Assembly (NCBI GenBank): GCA_963576565.1
Contig: OY755038.1
Location: 178,969,452 to 179,033,451 of the forward strand
Direction: 5' to 3'
Length of the DNA: 64,000 bases
Source of the DNA: Aspidapion aeneum
Lineage: Eukaryota > Arthropoda > Insecta > Coleoptera > Brentidae
This document shows, one piece after another, positions 30,849 through 43,346 of this stretch. Under the pieces are notes generated by a model. The model worked only from the letters and a program-made list of their open reading frames with translations, was not told the DNA's origin and ran no database searches. The position numbers were made by a program, and so were the translations under genes. Positions within the stretch are counted from its first letter, which is position 1. Each line of letters starts with the position of its first letter.

Positions 30849-33800
30849 CAACCATTTAACTTATTTGTCTGGAACGTAGCAGGTTTCAACAACTTCAATT
30901 TTTTGGGATTGTCACGGGGTTGTGATCTAGATATTATCTTCATATCGGAAACATGGCTTTGTGAGCCACCAAAAGAACAGCCTATTTTTTTAAACAAGAA
31001 CTACAGTTCTACCTTTTCAAATGCTATTAAAGAAAATTCAACAGGTCGGGCCAGTGGAGGGCTTGCGTATTTTATAAAAAATGACCTATTTTATAAAGTG
31101 CTAGATGTTTCTCCATGGTGGTTTACAGTTTACGTAAAATCAAGGGAAATTTAGTTTATATTTTTTGGGGTGTATTTTAATAAAAAATATGACATAACGC
31201 AGACTTTAGAAAATTTTCACATTTCATTGATGCACTGTGTGGATTTGTACCCTGACATTTTACTGATTTGTGCAGGAGATTTCAATTGTATGTCACCTCC
31301 AAATAAAAATTTTTTGGGTACCAATTTACACAGACATGCACAATTTATTGATACTGTCCTTGAAAAGACGCATTCTTATTGAATATATGCACGAGAATTC
31401 CTTTGCCTTATTGAATGGCAGATCATCTTCGGATAATCCCGCACAAATTACATTTTGTAATAAAAATGGTAAAAGCACGATTGACCTCGCCTGGGTATCA
31501 AATACGCATCTGTCTCTTATCAAAGATTTTGAGGTGGTGTCTCAGGTAAGCTGCTCGGATCATTTTCCGATTAAAATATCCTTTTCAGCCTCTAACATAA
31601 AAATAAATAGCCCTGAGAGCAACTCTCAAACGCACATAACTAAACCTTTTTTAAAATGGACTCCTCAATCAGAAAGTACCCACAGAAATCTAATGCGCTA
31701 CTCCGAAAAACTTATTTTCTACCTGGATTTATTAAATGCACAGGAAAACTTAGTTTCTGCTATTTGGCAGGCATCCGAACAATGTCAATTGGTTAGTAGC
31801 TTTAGCCGCACTATTTCCTTTAAAAAAAGCATCAGTGGCCTTACGATAAAGAATGCCTATCTCTAAAAAGAAATATAAAACAAACTTTAAAACTGTGCAA
31901 ACAAAATAATTTCGTTGATCAATTTCGTTTCCGCTTTATTGCCGCAAAAAAAGAATATAAATATAAAATTGATAAAAAAAACGGGAATTCGAGAAGTCAA
32001 CGTTCGCTGTGTTAGCAAAAACAAAATCATCAGCTGATTTCTGGCGCGCGGTAAGGCAATTACGCGACAATAAAAACCCTTCGGAATTACCAGTGGCGGA
32101 GTGGGAAAATTTTTATACGTCTATTAACAGCCCACGAATTGAACTAAACTACACCTTCTTTGATGCGAGACACTCCTTTTTGGATCAGGATATCACCGTA
32201 AATGACATTTATCTAGCTTTATCCCATTGCAAAAATGGTAAGAGCCCCGGGAAAGATGGGATTCCATACGAGTTTTACAAGGCGTTACCCTCTAACGGGA
32301 TAATATACATGTGTTCCTTTTTTAACAAAATTTTGGAGTACCGCTCTGTTCCACAAAGTTGGGGAAATATTATATTTACAATGCTCCATAAAAGTGGCCC
32401 AATTAATGATGTTAACAATTATCGCGGAATTGCGTTAGTAAACTGCATTGTCAAAATATTTACCACTATACTTCTGCAGAGACTGGAACAATGGTCGGAC
32501 GAAAATAACTGTATACCCGAGTGTCAAAGTGGGTTTAGAAAGTCTAGAGGCTGCGCAGACAACATTTTTACTTTAATTGTGTCCACTCAACTTCATTTGC
32601 GTTTAAAATGTCGCAAAATATAGGCTCTTTTCATAGACTTTAAACAAGCCTTTGATTCGATCTCGCACGATCTTTTATGGAAAATACTTTTTGAATTCGG
32701 GCTGTCTTCAACAATGATATCTGTCATTAAATCTCTATACGATATTGCAAACTTTAAACTTTAAGACTAGCAGGGAGTTTCCTGTCTCCGCGGGAGTACT
32801 TCAGGGTGAATCCTTGAGTCCGTTCTTGTTTGCATTGTTTTTAAGTGACTTTGAAGTGTTCCTCCGGGGGAGGGGGTTTTCTGGCGTCAGCATCGATAGC
32901 ATGTCGGACGTTCTGGGCCTACTTTATTGCGAAGACGCTGTTATGGTTTCTGATTCAAAAATAGATCTGTCGCATAAACTTTCGGCACTTATTATGATTT
33001 TGACAAGTTATGATTTTTTCACGTGGTGGCTTCAACCAAAATAACTTGCATAATTTTAAATTTAAAAACGAAAAGGTTGAAGTTACCAATAGTTATGCGT
33101 ATTTGGGAGTTTCTTTTACGTCATCTACATTTTTTAAAACAATGGCTGAAAATACCGCTTTCAGGGCTAAACAAGCTACTGGCATTAGTCAGCAAAAATG
33201 ACTATATAACTCTCTTATTCTTAGTGTTTTACTTAACAACGCACCCATATGGAGTTTGCGATACTTTGAAATTTTAGAACGAGTGCAGGTAAGCTTTTTC
33301 AAAAAACTTTTCTTGCTACCCCAAAACACACCTGATAGTATTGTACGGCTAGAGTTTAATGTTGTACATATGTCATACACTATTTTTAAACTATTAATAA
33401 ACTGGTTAATAAAATTATTATCCTTGAACCACTCGAGATATCCTCTAATTTGCTTTAAGCGACAAACGCAACTCGAAGATTCTGATTCTCGTTACAACTG
33501 AACTCAGCAAGCCAAAATTTTATCTGTTCACAACCCTTCAGGTCTTTAACTAGCTGTTACTTAAAAAAACATAAAAACGAATTGTTAGCAAAATATAAAC
33601 AACTTTGTACCCAAGAAGATCTCTATTTTGCTGCTACATCTTCGTTTCCACTTTTTTATAGTTGCTTTTCAAATCGGTCTGAGTCAAAAAAATACTTAAC
33701 TTTTAACAGTTCTATACATTATAAATATATCAAATTTATTTGTCAACTTCGTCTACTAAACAACCGTTTTTTTAAAGTAACCTTTAATGGAGCTAGTTAT

Positions 33801-34011
33801 TCAATAGATTTGAATGAAATCTGCAGTATCTGCAACTTAGGTGTTATGCAGTTATACCTCTTGGTCAGGGTTTTACTACTGATAACGAAATAGTTTCTAG
33901 TGCTGAAAATTTTATTGTTTTTCTCGATAATGTATCGCAAAGCAACATAAAACCCGTAGTACATTACTTTTTAAACATACTTTATCTAAGAAGTTTTTTT
34001 CTTAATGAATA
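30849..34011 (+). pseudogene. LINE B ORF2: AP endonuclease and reverse transcriptase
   Basis: The APE-type endonuclease is seen at 30860-31600 with FVWNVAGF, IFISETWL, ASGGLAYFIK, CAGDFN and SDHFPI. The RT spans 32000-33050. It includes KSPGKDGIPYEFYKAL, NYRGIALVN, FRKSRGCADN, motif A FIDFKQAFDSISH (after a stop near 32623), AGVLQGESLSPFLF, and motif C as YCED where YADD is expected, so a catalytic position is altered. The C-terminal domain runs through APIWSLRYFEILERVQ (about 33242-33290) to a cysteine-containing end near 34011. At least six stops or frameshifts divide it. The clade is an APE-type, two-ORF LINE near CR1/L2 or Daphne-like groups; I cannot place it more exactly by eye. Confidence 0.85.
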
Positions 34012-34520
34012 ATTTTGATTGGTTAGTTTTTGATATTTTGCTACTGTAAAATTTATTACTTAATGCATTCGAATAAGTCAGCACAAAGTGTTATGATAAA
34101 TAAATAATCGTAACTTTTTTTTTGTTTGTTTAACTTACAAGTGAATTATTTGCTACAGAATACCTATATAAAAAATCTATTTGTTTTTTCTTAAACGAAA
34201 TACTGATATGCTGCATTTATTTAAAACTTTTTGCTGATTTGTTTTTTATCCGGCAAATAAAATTTTAGTAGGTTTTCAAAACAAAATATTATTTTCAAAA
34301 ATAGCAAAGTTTTTTTTTATTGTTACATTTATTATTATTTTTCTCGATAAACGCCAAAACCCATTTCTTTTTTTAGTGTGATATTTATATTTATTAAGTC
34401 ACAACTTTTTCTTATCACCATCTACAATATATTTTTTTTTTTAGGTATAGGATAACTAATTAATTTGTTTTTTTTTTAGAATTTTTGTAACTTGCAATGC
34501 AAGTCTATTGTCTATTATTG
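34012..34520 (+). repeat. LINE B 3' untranslated region and tail
   Basis: AT-rich and non-coding, ending in 'tctattgtctattattgtctattg' (about 34505-34528), a short repeated heptamer typical of CR1/L2-type tails. LINE A sequence resumes directly after it. I could not define a target duplication. Confidence 0.6.
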
Positions 34521-35081
34521 TCTATTGTAAAAAATTAGAATATGTCCAACACAAATTTCTAAGGTATATTGGCTACAGAACTAGAACACCTATAATTGAT
34601 CAAGGACCGTAGATCAATGTTCAATATTTTGGTGATTTTTAAAATCTGTCTGTCTGGCATCGTGGCGAAAGGTTTACAAGAAAATACAGTTTAAACCACA
34701 AAACAATATGAATATAAGAAACCGTGAGCTGTTCGAAATACGTTTTCGTAGAACTAACTCTGGACAAAATGATCCCCTTAGTAGAATGTTGAAATGTTAT
34801 TATATTGTAATACGATTGAATATTTCGATATGGACTCCCTAATTTTAAAGCTAGGATCAAAATAACATTTTTAAATAATAACATATTGTGACATTCTCAA
34901 ATACAATTGTTTCTTTTTTCTCTTTTAGCTTGTAGTTAGCGTTTAGGACTTCGACTGTTTTTTTCTTTCTTGTAATTGGTGCTTAGCATTTTTTTCCCAC
35001 TGTTCTTACTATGTCGAGGGTTGCTTTTATGAATGTAATCATCTGTTGTTAACGACCCTAATTTAAAATAAATAAATAAAA
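34521..35081 (+). pseudogene. LINE A, 3' part after the nested LINE B
   Basis: Starts with VQHKFLRYIGYRTRTPIID wording (34537-34595), the post-RT segment that normally follows 'VVWDP' in Jockey/CR1 elements. It then continues with NIRNRELFEIRFRRT and DPLSRMLKCY (about 34715-34800) in a neighbouring frame. The 3' UTR ends in a (taaa)n tail at 35062-35081, a known terminus of such LINEs. The two parts together reconstruct one element interrupted by LINE B. Confidence 0.8.
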
Positions 35082-35604
35082 CATCTATTTTTAGACAATT
35101 CTGGTTAAAAAATGTCCGTTACTGTTAGGATGATATGTTTTTTCATAACTAAAAAAAATATTTTTTAGCACCCAATAAGAAATATATCTTTTGAAAGAAT
35201 AGGTACTGCATTTATAAAGCCCAAGGAAGCGAATTAAACATTATGTTCATATTTTTTTTTGAAGTGGACTTGTTACCTTTACCAATAATAGCATCTTATT
35301 TAATAACACCCTAAATATACCTAATTTTGACGTTTTTGGCAGATCATGATCTCAACGTGGGATTTCCAAACTAGCACTTTGTTAATTTTTGAATTTTTAT
35401 ATTTCTGGGTAATATACTTAAATTCAAGACATATCATATAATATTTAGTTTTTACTTATTTACTTATAATATTGTTACAGCAATATATAAAGTAACCCCT
35501 TACTGACCAAAACTTAATTATTCTGTATTTCTTTGGTTAGTGGTGGTTGACAGCATTTTTGTATATTATCTTCCTTTTATTCCACCTGACTTTTTCTACA
35601 TGTC
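35082..35604. other. Unassigned AT-rich stretch
   Basis: No gene or repeat recognised up to the inverted end at 35605. Confidence 0.4.
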
Positions 35605-35932
35605 CTGGGGGCCGATTTTTTCAATTAGCTTTCCGATCGTTTTGGCCGACTAAAAAATTTTAGCCACAAGATTTAACCTGAACCCCGGCAACGCCGCCGG
35701 TATAGACTTCACAGCACCCCTTGGCAGTGGCGATAATTGCGTGGAGTGTCGTCGCACAGTGGGACCAATTGTTATAATTTAGCAGTTTTGTATTACAAGA
35801 TTAAGGGGTAGTAAATCCTCAAAATTTTAGCTACCGATGTACCGGGTGACCTATAAAAACATTTCATATTTAAAATGCAGCTAAATGTTTGACTAGGTAC
35901 CGATTTAAAATATATGTAAAGTAAATAAGCTT

Positions 35933-35970
35933 TTAAATCCAACTAAACATTTTTGTTTAGTTGGATTTAA
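35933..35970. repeat. Perfect 17-bp hairpin with four-base loop
   Basis: ttaaatccaactaaaca, loop tttt, then its exact complement. It resembles a small pre-miRNA or siRNA-type hairpin but lacks supporting context. Confidence 0.75.
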
Positions 35971-37385
35971 ATCGCAAATATAAAATAAAGATAGCAGACA
36001 ATTAAAAGCTGAGAGGTATTTATATATTTTTTTTTCAGTTAAAAAACTGCGCTTACATCAGTACATCAATACAAAAGGTACAGGGTTTTTTATCGCTTAT
36101 TTCAGATACTACTTAACCAATTTTATTGAAATTTGATATACATGTTTTATAAGCAATTCTCCCTTGTTAAGGCGATTTTTTTACGCTATGACACGTGCAA
36201 GTTAGGCCTAACCAGCGAAGCCGGCTATTGATATTTTGGTAGATTACTTATTAATCAATTGGAATAAGAAACCGATACCTTCCTTAAGGCTTTAAATGCA
36301 AATAAAAAATAATGGGGCTTTTTTAAAATTCAAGATGGCTAGCGTACGCTAAAACTATACAACTTATTTGTTTAAACTGATGGAATATTTATATTAATTT
36401 GGTAACACGGTTACAAAACTACTAATTTAAAGAGAATGTCACATACTTGGATTTATATAACGATACTTTTTTTTTAAATAATTCCTCATTTTTAGATTAT
36501 TTATATTTTTGTCCTGATAGTTTAGGCCGGGATATGGGTATAATTGTTTTTTTTCCTTTAAAATAGGCTTTTTTAAAATTTAATCACTGCTTCAAATATA
36601 AAATAAAAATAACTCCATTTTGATGGTTATATTGTTACAATTGTGAAAATGCAAACGTGTACTTAATTAAAGTTTTTTTTAAAATAATAACTAACCAAAC
36701 CACTTTTTAATTAATGTTTCAGTACAGTTATTTCTTAACCCCCATTCTTTATCTACAATTTGTACGGAAAAATAATAAAAATTTGATCTAATTTGAAAAA
36801 TAATATTTATGTTTACTAATACTTGTCTACTTTTTAAAACTCTTGGTCATCTTTAATATGTATGAAATAATGTCTAAAATACTCTTAGTAAACACTTGTT
36901 TAATCGAGTAATTAGGTCAAAAGTCATAAACCAAACCGAACCAATAAAAAAAAAGTGCGGAAATTTGTAGCCTAGCCTACAATTAGTACCTTAGACTATT
37001 GCGCCACCGAGGGAAGCTACTTTAATAGGTTTAATTTTTAGATCGGAAAAAGATTTAAGTAATGAAAGATATGAGGAAACTCGTACAAGGGGGACGAGTG
37101 TGATAGAGTTGAGGTAGGCTAGATTAGTTTGCTGAAGATGGGCTCCACGTGCTAGTACCTAAAATAAGTATGTATTGCAAAAAAATACAAAAAATAAGAA
37201 ATTTTTCTCTTCTTCCCTTCCACCCATTAACCTTATTGTGCAAATGACAGAAAATATTCAATGAAAACAAAGCCACAGAAATCATATTTTAAGTTTAATA
37301 TTAATGAATAGTTAATGTTTGTATTGTCACAAAAAAAATATATAAATACATATGCTTCGTATATCTAAAACTAGGCCCATATATA
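35971..37385. other. Unassigned AT-rich interior
   Basis: Contains 'aaccaattttattgaaatttgat' near 36117, a phrase shared in style with several repeats of the window. No gene seen. Confidence 0.4.
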
Positions 37386-37987
37386 CAGGGTGTTTTAAAA
37401 TTCAATAACATAATTCTAATGTTAAATTTCTTGAGTGATTTTACGACAAAAAGTTCATATAAACATAGGTCTACATACGCTTAGTTTTCGAGATAATATT
37501 TTTTATTTATTTTGATATAGTCGCCATGCTATACCGAAGCATTTTTTATTTTGATAATAGCAGTCTTTGGTGCAAAAGGGTTTTTTTAAACGGTTAGGGA
37601 TGCGAAAAAATTGCAAGAGACAAAAATGTTTGCAAACGAAACAAGGATTTTATTTCTTGATTTAGAATCTACCAGTGACTTACAACAAAAAAATATCCCA
37701 GGAAAAAGCTGACATGACCCCTGAAAAAGTGTAACCTTGTAGATTTTTACTATCGTGTGGTATGTCTTATAGTGTACTAATAACAGCAAAATATACGTGT
37801 TAAATTTGAACGGCATATCTTAAAAACTACACGAGCTATAAACAAAAAACTAATAAATATATGAAATTTTAACACCCTGTATCTCGAAAACTAAGCGTTT
37901 GTGTCTATGTTTATATAAACTTTTTGACTGACAATTACTTAAGAAATTCAAAACTAAAATTATTTTATTGAATTTTGAAATACCTTG
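37386..37987. mobile_element. 602-bp MITE with ~115-bp inverted ends and TA flanks
   Basis: Ends are cagggtgttttaaaattcaa and the inverse of caaggtatttcaaaattcaa. The match extends inward through 'aaaaagttcatataaacata' and 'cgcttagttttcgagata'. TA flanks both sides (37384-37385 and 37988-37989). An extra copy of the end phrase, 'aacaccctgtatctcgaaaac', lies at 37870 within the right arm. Tc1/mariner-like by target, non-coding. Confidence 0.8.
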
Positions 37988-37989
37988 TA

Positions 37990-40253
37990 TAAATCAAAAA
38001 TTGTATATAATCCGATTTGAATTAGAAATTCAGTAGAAAAAAAACTGTGTACTAAGTAAAACATAGTACATACATAAGTTTGAAATACATATTTAAGTCC
38101 TACAAGTTTCTTAAAACATTGTTGCAACTCTTGTCTTATTTTGGAACTCATGTTCCACAACGGCACAGAATTTTGTCTTCTTTTTAATTTTTTTGTATGA
38201 GAAGAGGACACTCTGATCTATCTTTTATATTTCACCACAAAGATTTCGTTGAGCCTTTAATTCTGAAAAATAAAAACGTGATCTGGTTTATTTAGGAAAA
38301 TACCTGTTATGTCTGATCGTGGACACATTTCCGTCCCCAAATGCAAAAGTGAGTTTTAAAAAGTTATGTCATATCATTAAATAAAAATCTTCAGTCCTTA
38401 TGATATCGGACGGGGGGCAGATTATGGTAGGTTGGTTGTGAGGGGGTTGGTTATGGGGGAAGGGGAATCTCTTACTTTACGCCTTCCCATAGAAATACAG
38501 GCAGTTATCCCTTTGTAGGAATCTATTTGTATATTATTATTAAACTACAAAAACAGCAATTAAAGTAAAATAATGTTTTCTTTTTTAGGGGAGCTTATGT
38601 TTTTATAATGAGACTTAATTATGTTACTAAAATTCTAGAAAAAACAGAGCAGGAAGGCCTAGTCCGCATGTTATTTGTGGACTTGGTCAGCGCCCCTGAT
38701 AGATTATATTCATTTCGTTTGAAGGGGGCTAATTTTGATCTTAGAGGGCTTACCCTCCCTCCCCCAAACTACTTCCTTGGCGTATAAACATACATTCATT
38801 TCATTCTTTCAAAAAATTTTGGTTTTGGTAATATCTAGTTTAAAAAAAAATTGCATTGGATATCTGATTTGGCCCACTGTGCTTGTTGCTACGTCATCTA
38901 AGCCCCGTCAGACTGCATTTCAAAACAAAAAATAAGCTTGGTGTTATAAAGTGGGTTAGGAATTTAATGTTTATAGTCAACTAATTTATTATTTATGTTC
39001 AACGTTCGATAGTTTTGGTTGTTTAGCTGTTGGGCGGTATGTTCAAACGTAAGTATTAGTCTAGTGTTGTCTAGTATTTCGCTAACAAGCCCCTGTGGGC
39101 ACCCTTTGCCAAAAATTTTTTTTTTTTTCACTTGGAAATATTTTTAAATAATTCGAGCTGGAAAATTTGCATATTTTTGAAAATTATTGTTTTTTGTTAC
39201 AGGTTACTTATGTGTCTACAAGGCAACAAACAGATTTTTAAGCTTGCAAGCAATCCCTATCATCTGCTATGTTGGTCCAAATAAAAAACTTGTTGCAGAG
39301 AAATAAACATCCTTCGAGACCAGCACAAGACCAGTAGATGCCACCCAAATCTCTCATATAATTTATTCTGTTATAGTAATGTAACTATGTGAATGTGAAA
39401 TAGAATACAAGGTATTATCAAATAATATTTGTTAATTATTATCAAAAATAATATTATTCATAAGAAAAGTGCGTAAAGTGATTACATTTCCACAAACAAA
39501 AACAGTTGAACAATATATGAAGTGAAGTTCAGTTTAATAATAGTTTGTGAGAAATAGGTACCAGGCACATTTCCCCCCTCCTTGAACAAGTTTTTATCAA
39601 GAAATTTTGGTGTCTTGGACAAAAATTGTTCACATCACTACTAAAATGTTCTGTATTCAGTAGATTTGCCTCCGGCGAGCATTTCTGCCCACCCTGTCCA
39701 AAACATTATGCACCATCATGGAATAACAGCACAGCACTTTCTATATGGGAGTATCCCCCCAGAAAGAAAAGCTAAGAACATTTTTTGTTCAGTTCTCCAG
39801 AAGGATAATTATTTAATAAAACTTTCTTGAAAATGTTTTTGAACAAATTTCTATTCAAGGAAAATGTTTAGGACTAAATGATTTCGTACAATTTTTCATT
39901 TAAACAATAAAATTAATTTTAAAGATATTTCTGCAAACCTCTTTTTTCTATGAGGGTTAGCAAAAATAACTACTACGTACATATTTTTACTTAAATGTCA
40001 AAAAATGCTTCAAGCATGCCCCTATGTTATAATAATATTTTTCTATAATCACCAAAAACACAAAGTTGTTGATTTTAAATAAAGCACTAGTCATTTAATT
40101 TAAAAAAATAAAGTACCTTATAAAGTTTCTAAATCAATAATGTTTTTGGAGAAATTTCCATACAAGGAAAATGATTTCGAAGAATTTTCCATTTCAACAT
40201 ATTTTTACTCAAATATTATAAAAACTGTCAAATCTTAATTTTAAAAATTATTT
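37990..40253. other. Unassigned 2.2-kb stretch
   Basis: No family recognised. A GC-richer patch with G/T runs is at 38405-38470. 39190-39420 has a pyrimidine tract followed by 'ttacag' and could mimic a splice acceptor, but no exon can be supported. Confidence 0.35.
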
Positions 40254-40866
40254 TAGCTCACACTACTACTATACTATAGTAGTGTGCGCTATGGTGATCC
40301 TAATTTTTTCGAAAAAAACAAAGTTGCTCCGATTTCAAAAAATTTTATATATCTTTGTGTTTCAGATGATTTTGAAAGTTATTTGTAGCGCCGTCTGTCT
40401 GTAACGACCAACGAGCATAACTCAAAAACCGCTTGCACGATTTTAATGAAATTTGATACCTCCGGTGGGTCGTGGGTAGGGATGGTCCCATTTAAAAATA
40501 AACAAAATCCACTGATCACAAGATAAATAAAAGGGTATATGGCGTGTGTGATATCAAAAGTAATAAGTCTGTAGTTAAACAAAATAAAATTAAGTTAAAA
40601 AAAAAGGTGAGAGTAAATTTCAAAAATTAGAGTTTAAGTGAAAATATGTCGTGTGTGATCTCAAACGAAAGGTAATTGAGTCTGGAGTTAAACAAAATAT
40701 ATTTTAGTTTAAAAAAAAAGGGTGAGGGTAGATTTCAAAAATTAGAGTTTAAGTCAAAACATGGGTTGTGTGGTATCAAACGATAGGTAATTGAGTCTGG
40801 AGTTGAATAAAATATATTTCAGTTATATTAGCTCACCCCATAACTATAGTACCTAGTGTGAGCTTA
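40254..40866. repeat. Element with 'agctcacacta' inverted ends and internal ~114-bp tandem repeat
   Basis: The left end 'ttttagctcacactact' is mirrored by 'ctagtgtgagcttata' at the right. A 12-bp palindrome (cacactactact...agtagtgtg, 40260-40287) lies at the left end. Inside, 'gtctgtagttaaacaaaat' recurs at 40567, 40680 and 40795, giving 2.8 units of 113-115 bp. No coding capacity. Confidence 0.65.
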
Positions 40867-41954
40867 TAGGTACCCATATATATTGGCAGAGTATTTTTAT
40901 AATCACCAAAAACACATAAAAAAAATAAAGCCTACCTTATTAAGATTCTAAATAAATAATTAACTTCTTAATAAAAAAAATATTTTCTTCAAAAGAATAA
41001 TCATTCAATAAAAATTTTTTCATACAGAAAATTGTTTAAAAACATTTTCTTCGATAAGAAGTTTGTTCGAACAAATTTCCATTTAAAGAAAATGTTTTTA
41101 AACAAATTTTTGTTCAAGGAAAGGGTTTTAGAAAAAAATTATTTCAAATAATTTTTCATTAGAACTTATTTTAACTCAAATACATAAAGTTTTTTTTCTA
41201 TTATAATCAAAAAAGTTTTTGATTTAATTTAAAGGACTGGATAGGTAGTCATTATTCAGTGACCCAATAAAAGTTTTAAAAAAGTACCAACTGCATAAGG
41301 TTTCTAAATAATTTATTAACAAAAAAATTTGAATAGGTGTGTCCCCTTATAAATTATTATACAAGTAAATAATAATTTATTTTAGCACTGTCGAAACAAT
41401 GATTCTTGATGGGTAGTATCGGTATGCAAAGTTAAATTCAAAAAAATACAAAAAATGGATAGGTACCTATGTCACAGGCTTGTAGCAATAAATAGTGATT
41501 TTAGTTTTGGGGGTTACTATAGTCTATAGTTAAAAAAGTACCTATAGTCAGAGAGTGTAACTAGGATAACCCTGCCAAATTAAAATATCAAAATAAGCAC
41601 CTATTAAAAATTGGTAAACTAACGATGTAACCACCCAAAGAGCTCTAATAATATTTAAATGTTTTATTACCAAATTTGATTTAAGCCCCTCAAAAAAATT
41701 GACCCAGTTATATTCCTTATAAGTGCCTATATCCTTAAATTATGCAACACCCAAGGGAGCGGGGTTTGGATTTGCGTTACACACAATGTTTTTTTAATGT
41801 GTTTTTTTTGAAAATGCGTTATGAGGGGAGATTAAAAATCCTGAATTTTTATGTTACATAATTTAAGGATGTTCCCTAAGCCTGCTATACATATCCATTA
41901 TTTTGAATTTATATGATGATTTTAACTTTGTATACTAACTATAGGTGGGTATCT
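40867..41954. other. Unassigned AT-rich stretch with degenerate internal repetition
   Basis: 'aacaaatttccattcaagg / aaaatgttt' phrases occur repeatedly between 39830 and 41160, suggesting an old diverged tandem repeat. Nothing coding. Confidence 0.4.
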
Positions 41955-42240
41955 TTCTTTTCATATATCATCAGGAGATTTTATAAGTGGGGCTTCGAGA
42001 CTATGCAGAACTATCCATATCTTCTCGTCTTTTGTGAGGAAAATATTTACAAGAAATGGAACCCGTCTCTGGGATGGAAAACTTTATATACTATGTTTCT
42101 CTTCTTATATCATCAGGAGATTTTATAGGTGAGGCTTCGAGACCGTGTAGAACCACAGACAGGTTATCCAAGTCTGCTATCCAAATCTTCTTGTTTTTTG
42201 TGAGGGGCGTATTTAAAAGAAATTGAGCCCCTCTCGGGAA
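41955..42240 (+). repeat. Tandem duplication of a ~142-bp segment
   Basis: 'atatcatcaggagattttata' starts near 41966 and 42108, followed in both by 'g.gaggcttcgagac' and 'cttcttgt.ttttgtgagg'. The two units are clearly diverged. A 71-codon frame over the first unit is not credible. Confidence 0.75.
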
Positions 42241-43346
42241 TAGTGATTTGCCCCACAGTACACCATATCCGCACGTGTGAGAAATCAACTTATAATTTAT
42301 AACTAGTAATATAATTTTTAAAAAAATTCTGTTTGTTTATTGTGAAATTCCTTCATACTTGTCTGTGAAAGTAAGTGTCATAAAAATCGCGGCCAACTCG
42401 ATTTTCTGAAATAAGTGAAATAATTCTACCAAGCTGCACTGACACCACTGCGGCTCGCGATCACTGACTTGTATGAACACTGAGAAATAAATTCGACGTA
42501 CAATTCGTGTCGAAAAACGGTTTTTGTTTCCTTCATAGAATGAAATTCGTAAGAAAATTAGCTCTAGAATGTTGTGTTTACTAATATCTAAGGTTGTTTT
42601 GCCTTTTTGGTTCAAAATATTGAGCAGAAACCTTCCACGATATTTTGCCAGTTCTAGTTGAACTCAATGCAGCCCAATTTTATATGGCTAAAAATTTTAG
42701 CTGGCTAAAAACGATCGGAGGTCTAATCTACAAAAATCGACCCCCTGATGTCATAATATTTTAGTCAGATTCTTAGAAAAGTGCAATCCCCAAACAACTT
42801 TTCCTTTTCATACAGGATGACTTTATACTGTGAAACTTTATTAAAAGAATATGAAGAGTAAAAAACAGCGAGTTTTTTTTTGATTTACGTTACTTAATAG
42901 ATGTATATCGAAAATATCGAGTTTTTGTCAAAAATATGAAAAATTATTGATGAATTTATAAAACAAATTACACGTGTTAAAATTTAAAAAACAATATTTC
43001 GTTATTTTAATTGACGTGTGTCAAAAAATTTATACAGTTTTTTTCGAATAAAGCAGGTACGACAAGTGGAGTTAAATAAATTGAAAAAAATATATTTTAA
43101 TAGCCTGCTTTCCTGCAGTCGGACCACAAAAAGTTTGCGTCGAGAAGAAAGCCCGAAAAAAAGGCAGTTAACAACTTTTTTCTAGGCTTTCTAGTTTTTT
43201 TTTAAACCATATCAAACTTTGTTATTTCTTATGACCACCATATTGGATTTATACTTCAATAAATAGAGCATAAAAGGAGCTTTTCCACCGAGTATAATAA
43301 GACTATCTTTGGATGACGGAAAATGTGAATTTATTAAAAATTTATT
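42241..43346. other. Unassigned; holds the right end of the 7.1-kb bracketed span
   Basis: Apart from the inverted end finishing at 42747, no feature was found. Confidence 0.4.

Larger units (their letters stand above)
35605..42747. mobile_element. 7.1-kb span bracketed by ~75-bp inverted ends and ATGTC repeats
   Basis: The left end ctgggggccgatttttt at 35605 and the right end caaaaatcgaccccctg at 42747 are inverted copies. Similarity continues for ~75 bp ('ccgatcgtttt.gcc..ctaaaa.tttttagcc'). ATGTC lies directly outside both ends (35600-35604 and 42748-42752). This looks like one DNA transposon with a 5-bp target duplication. No transposase is visible inside, and several smaller repeats are nested within. 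Two facing MITEs sharing a flank by chance remain possible. Confidence 0.5.

Noticed and set aside
39180..39420. Possible terminal exon after a 'ttacag' acceptor-like site
   Set aside because: No open frame with recognisable coding content follows.
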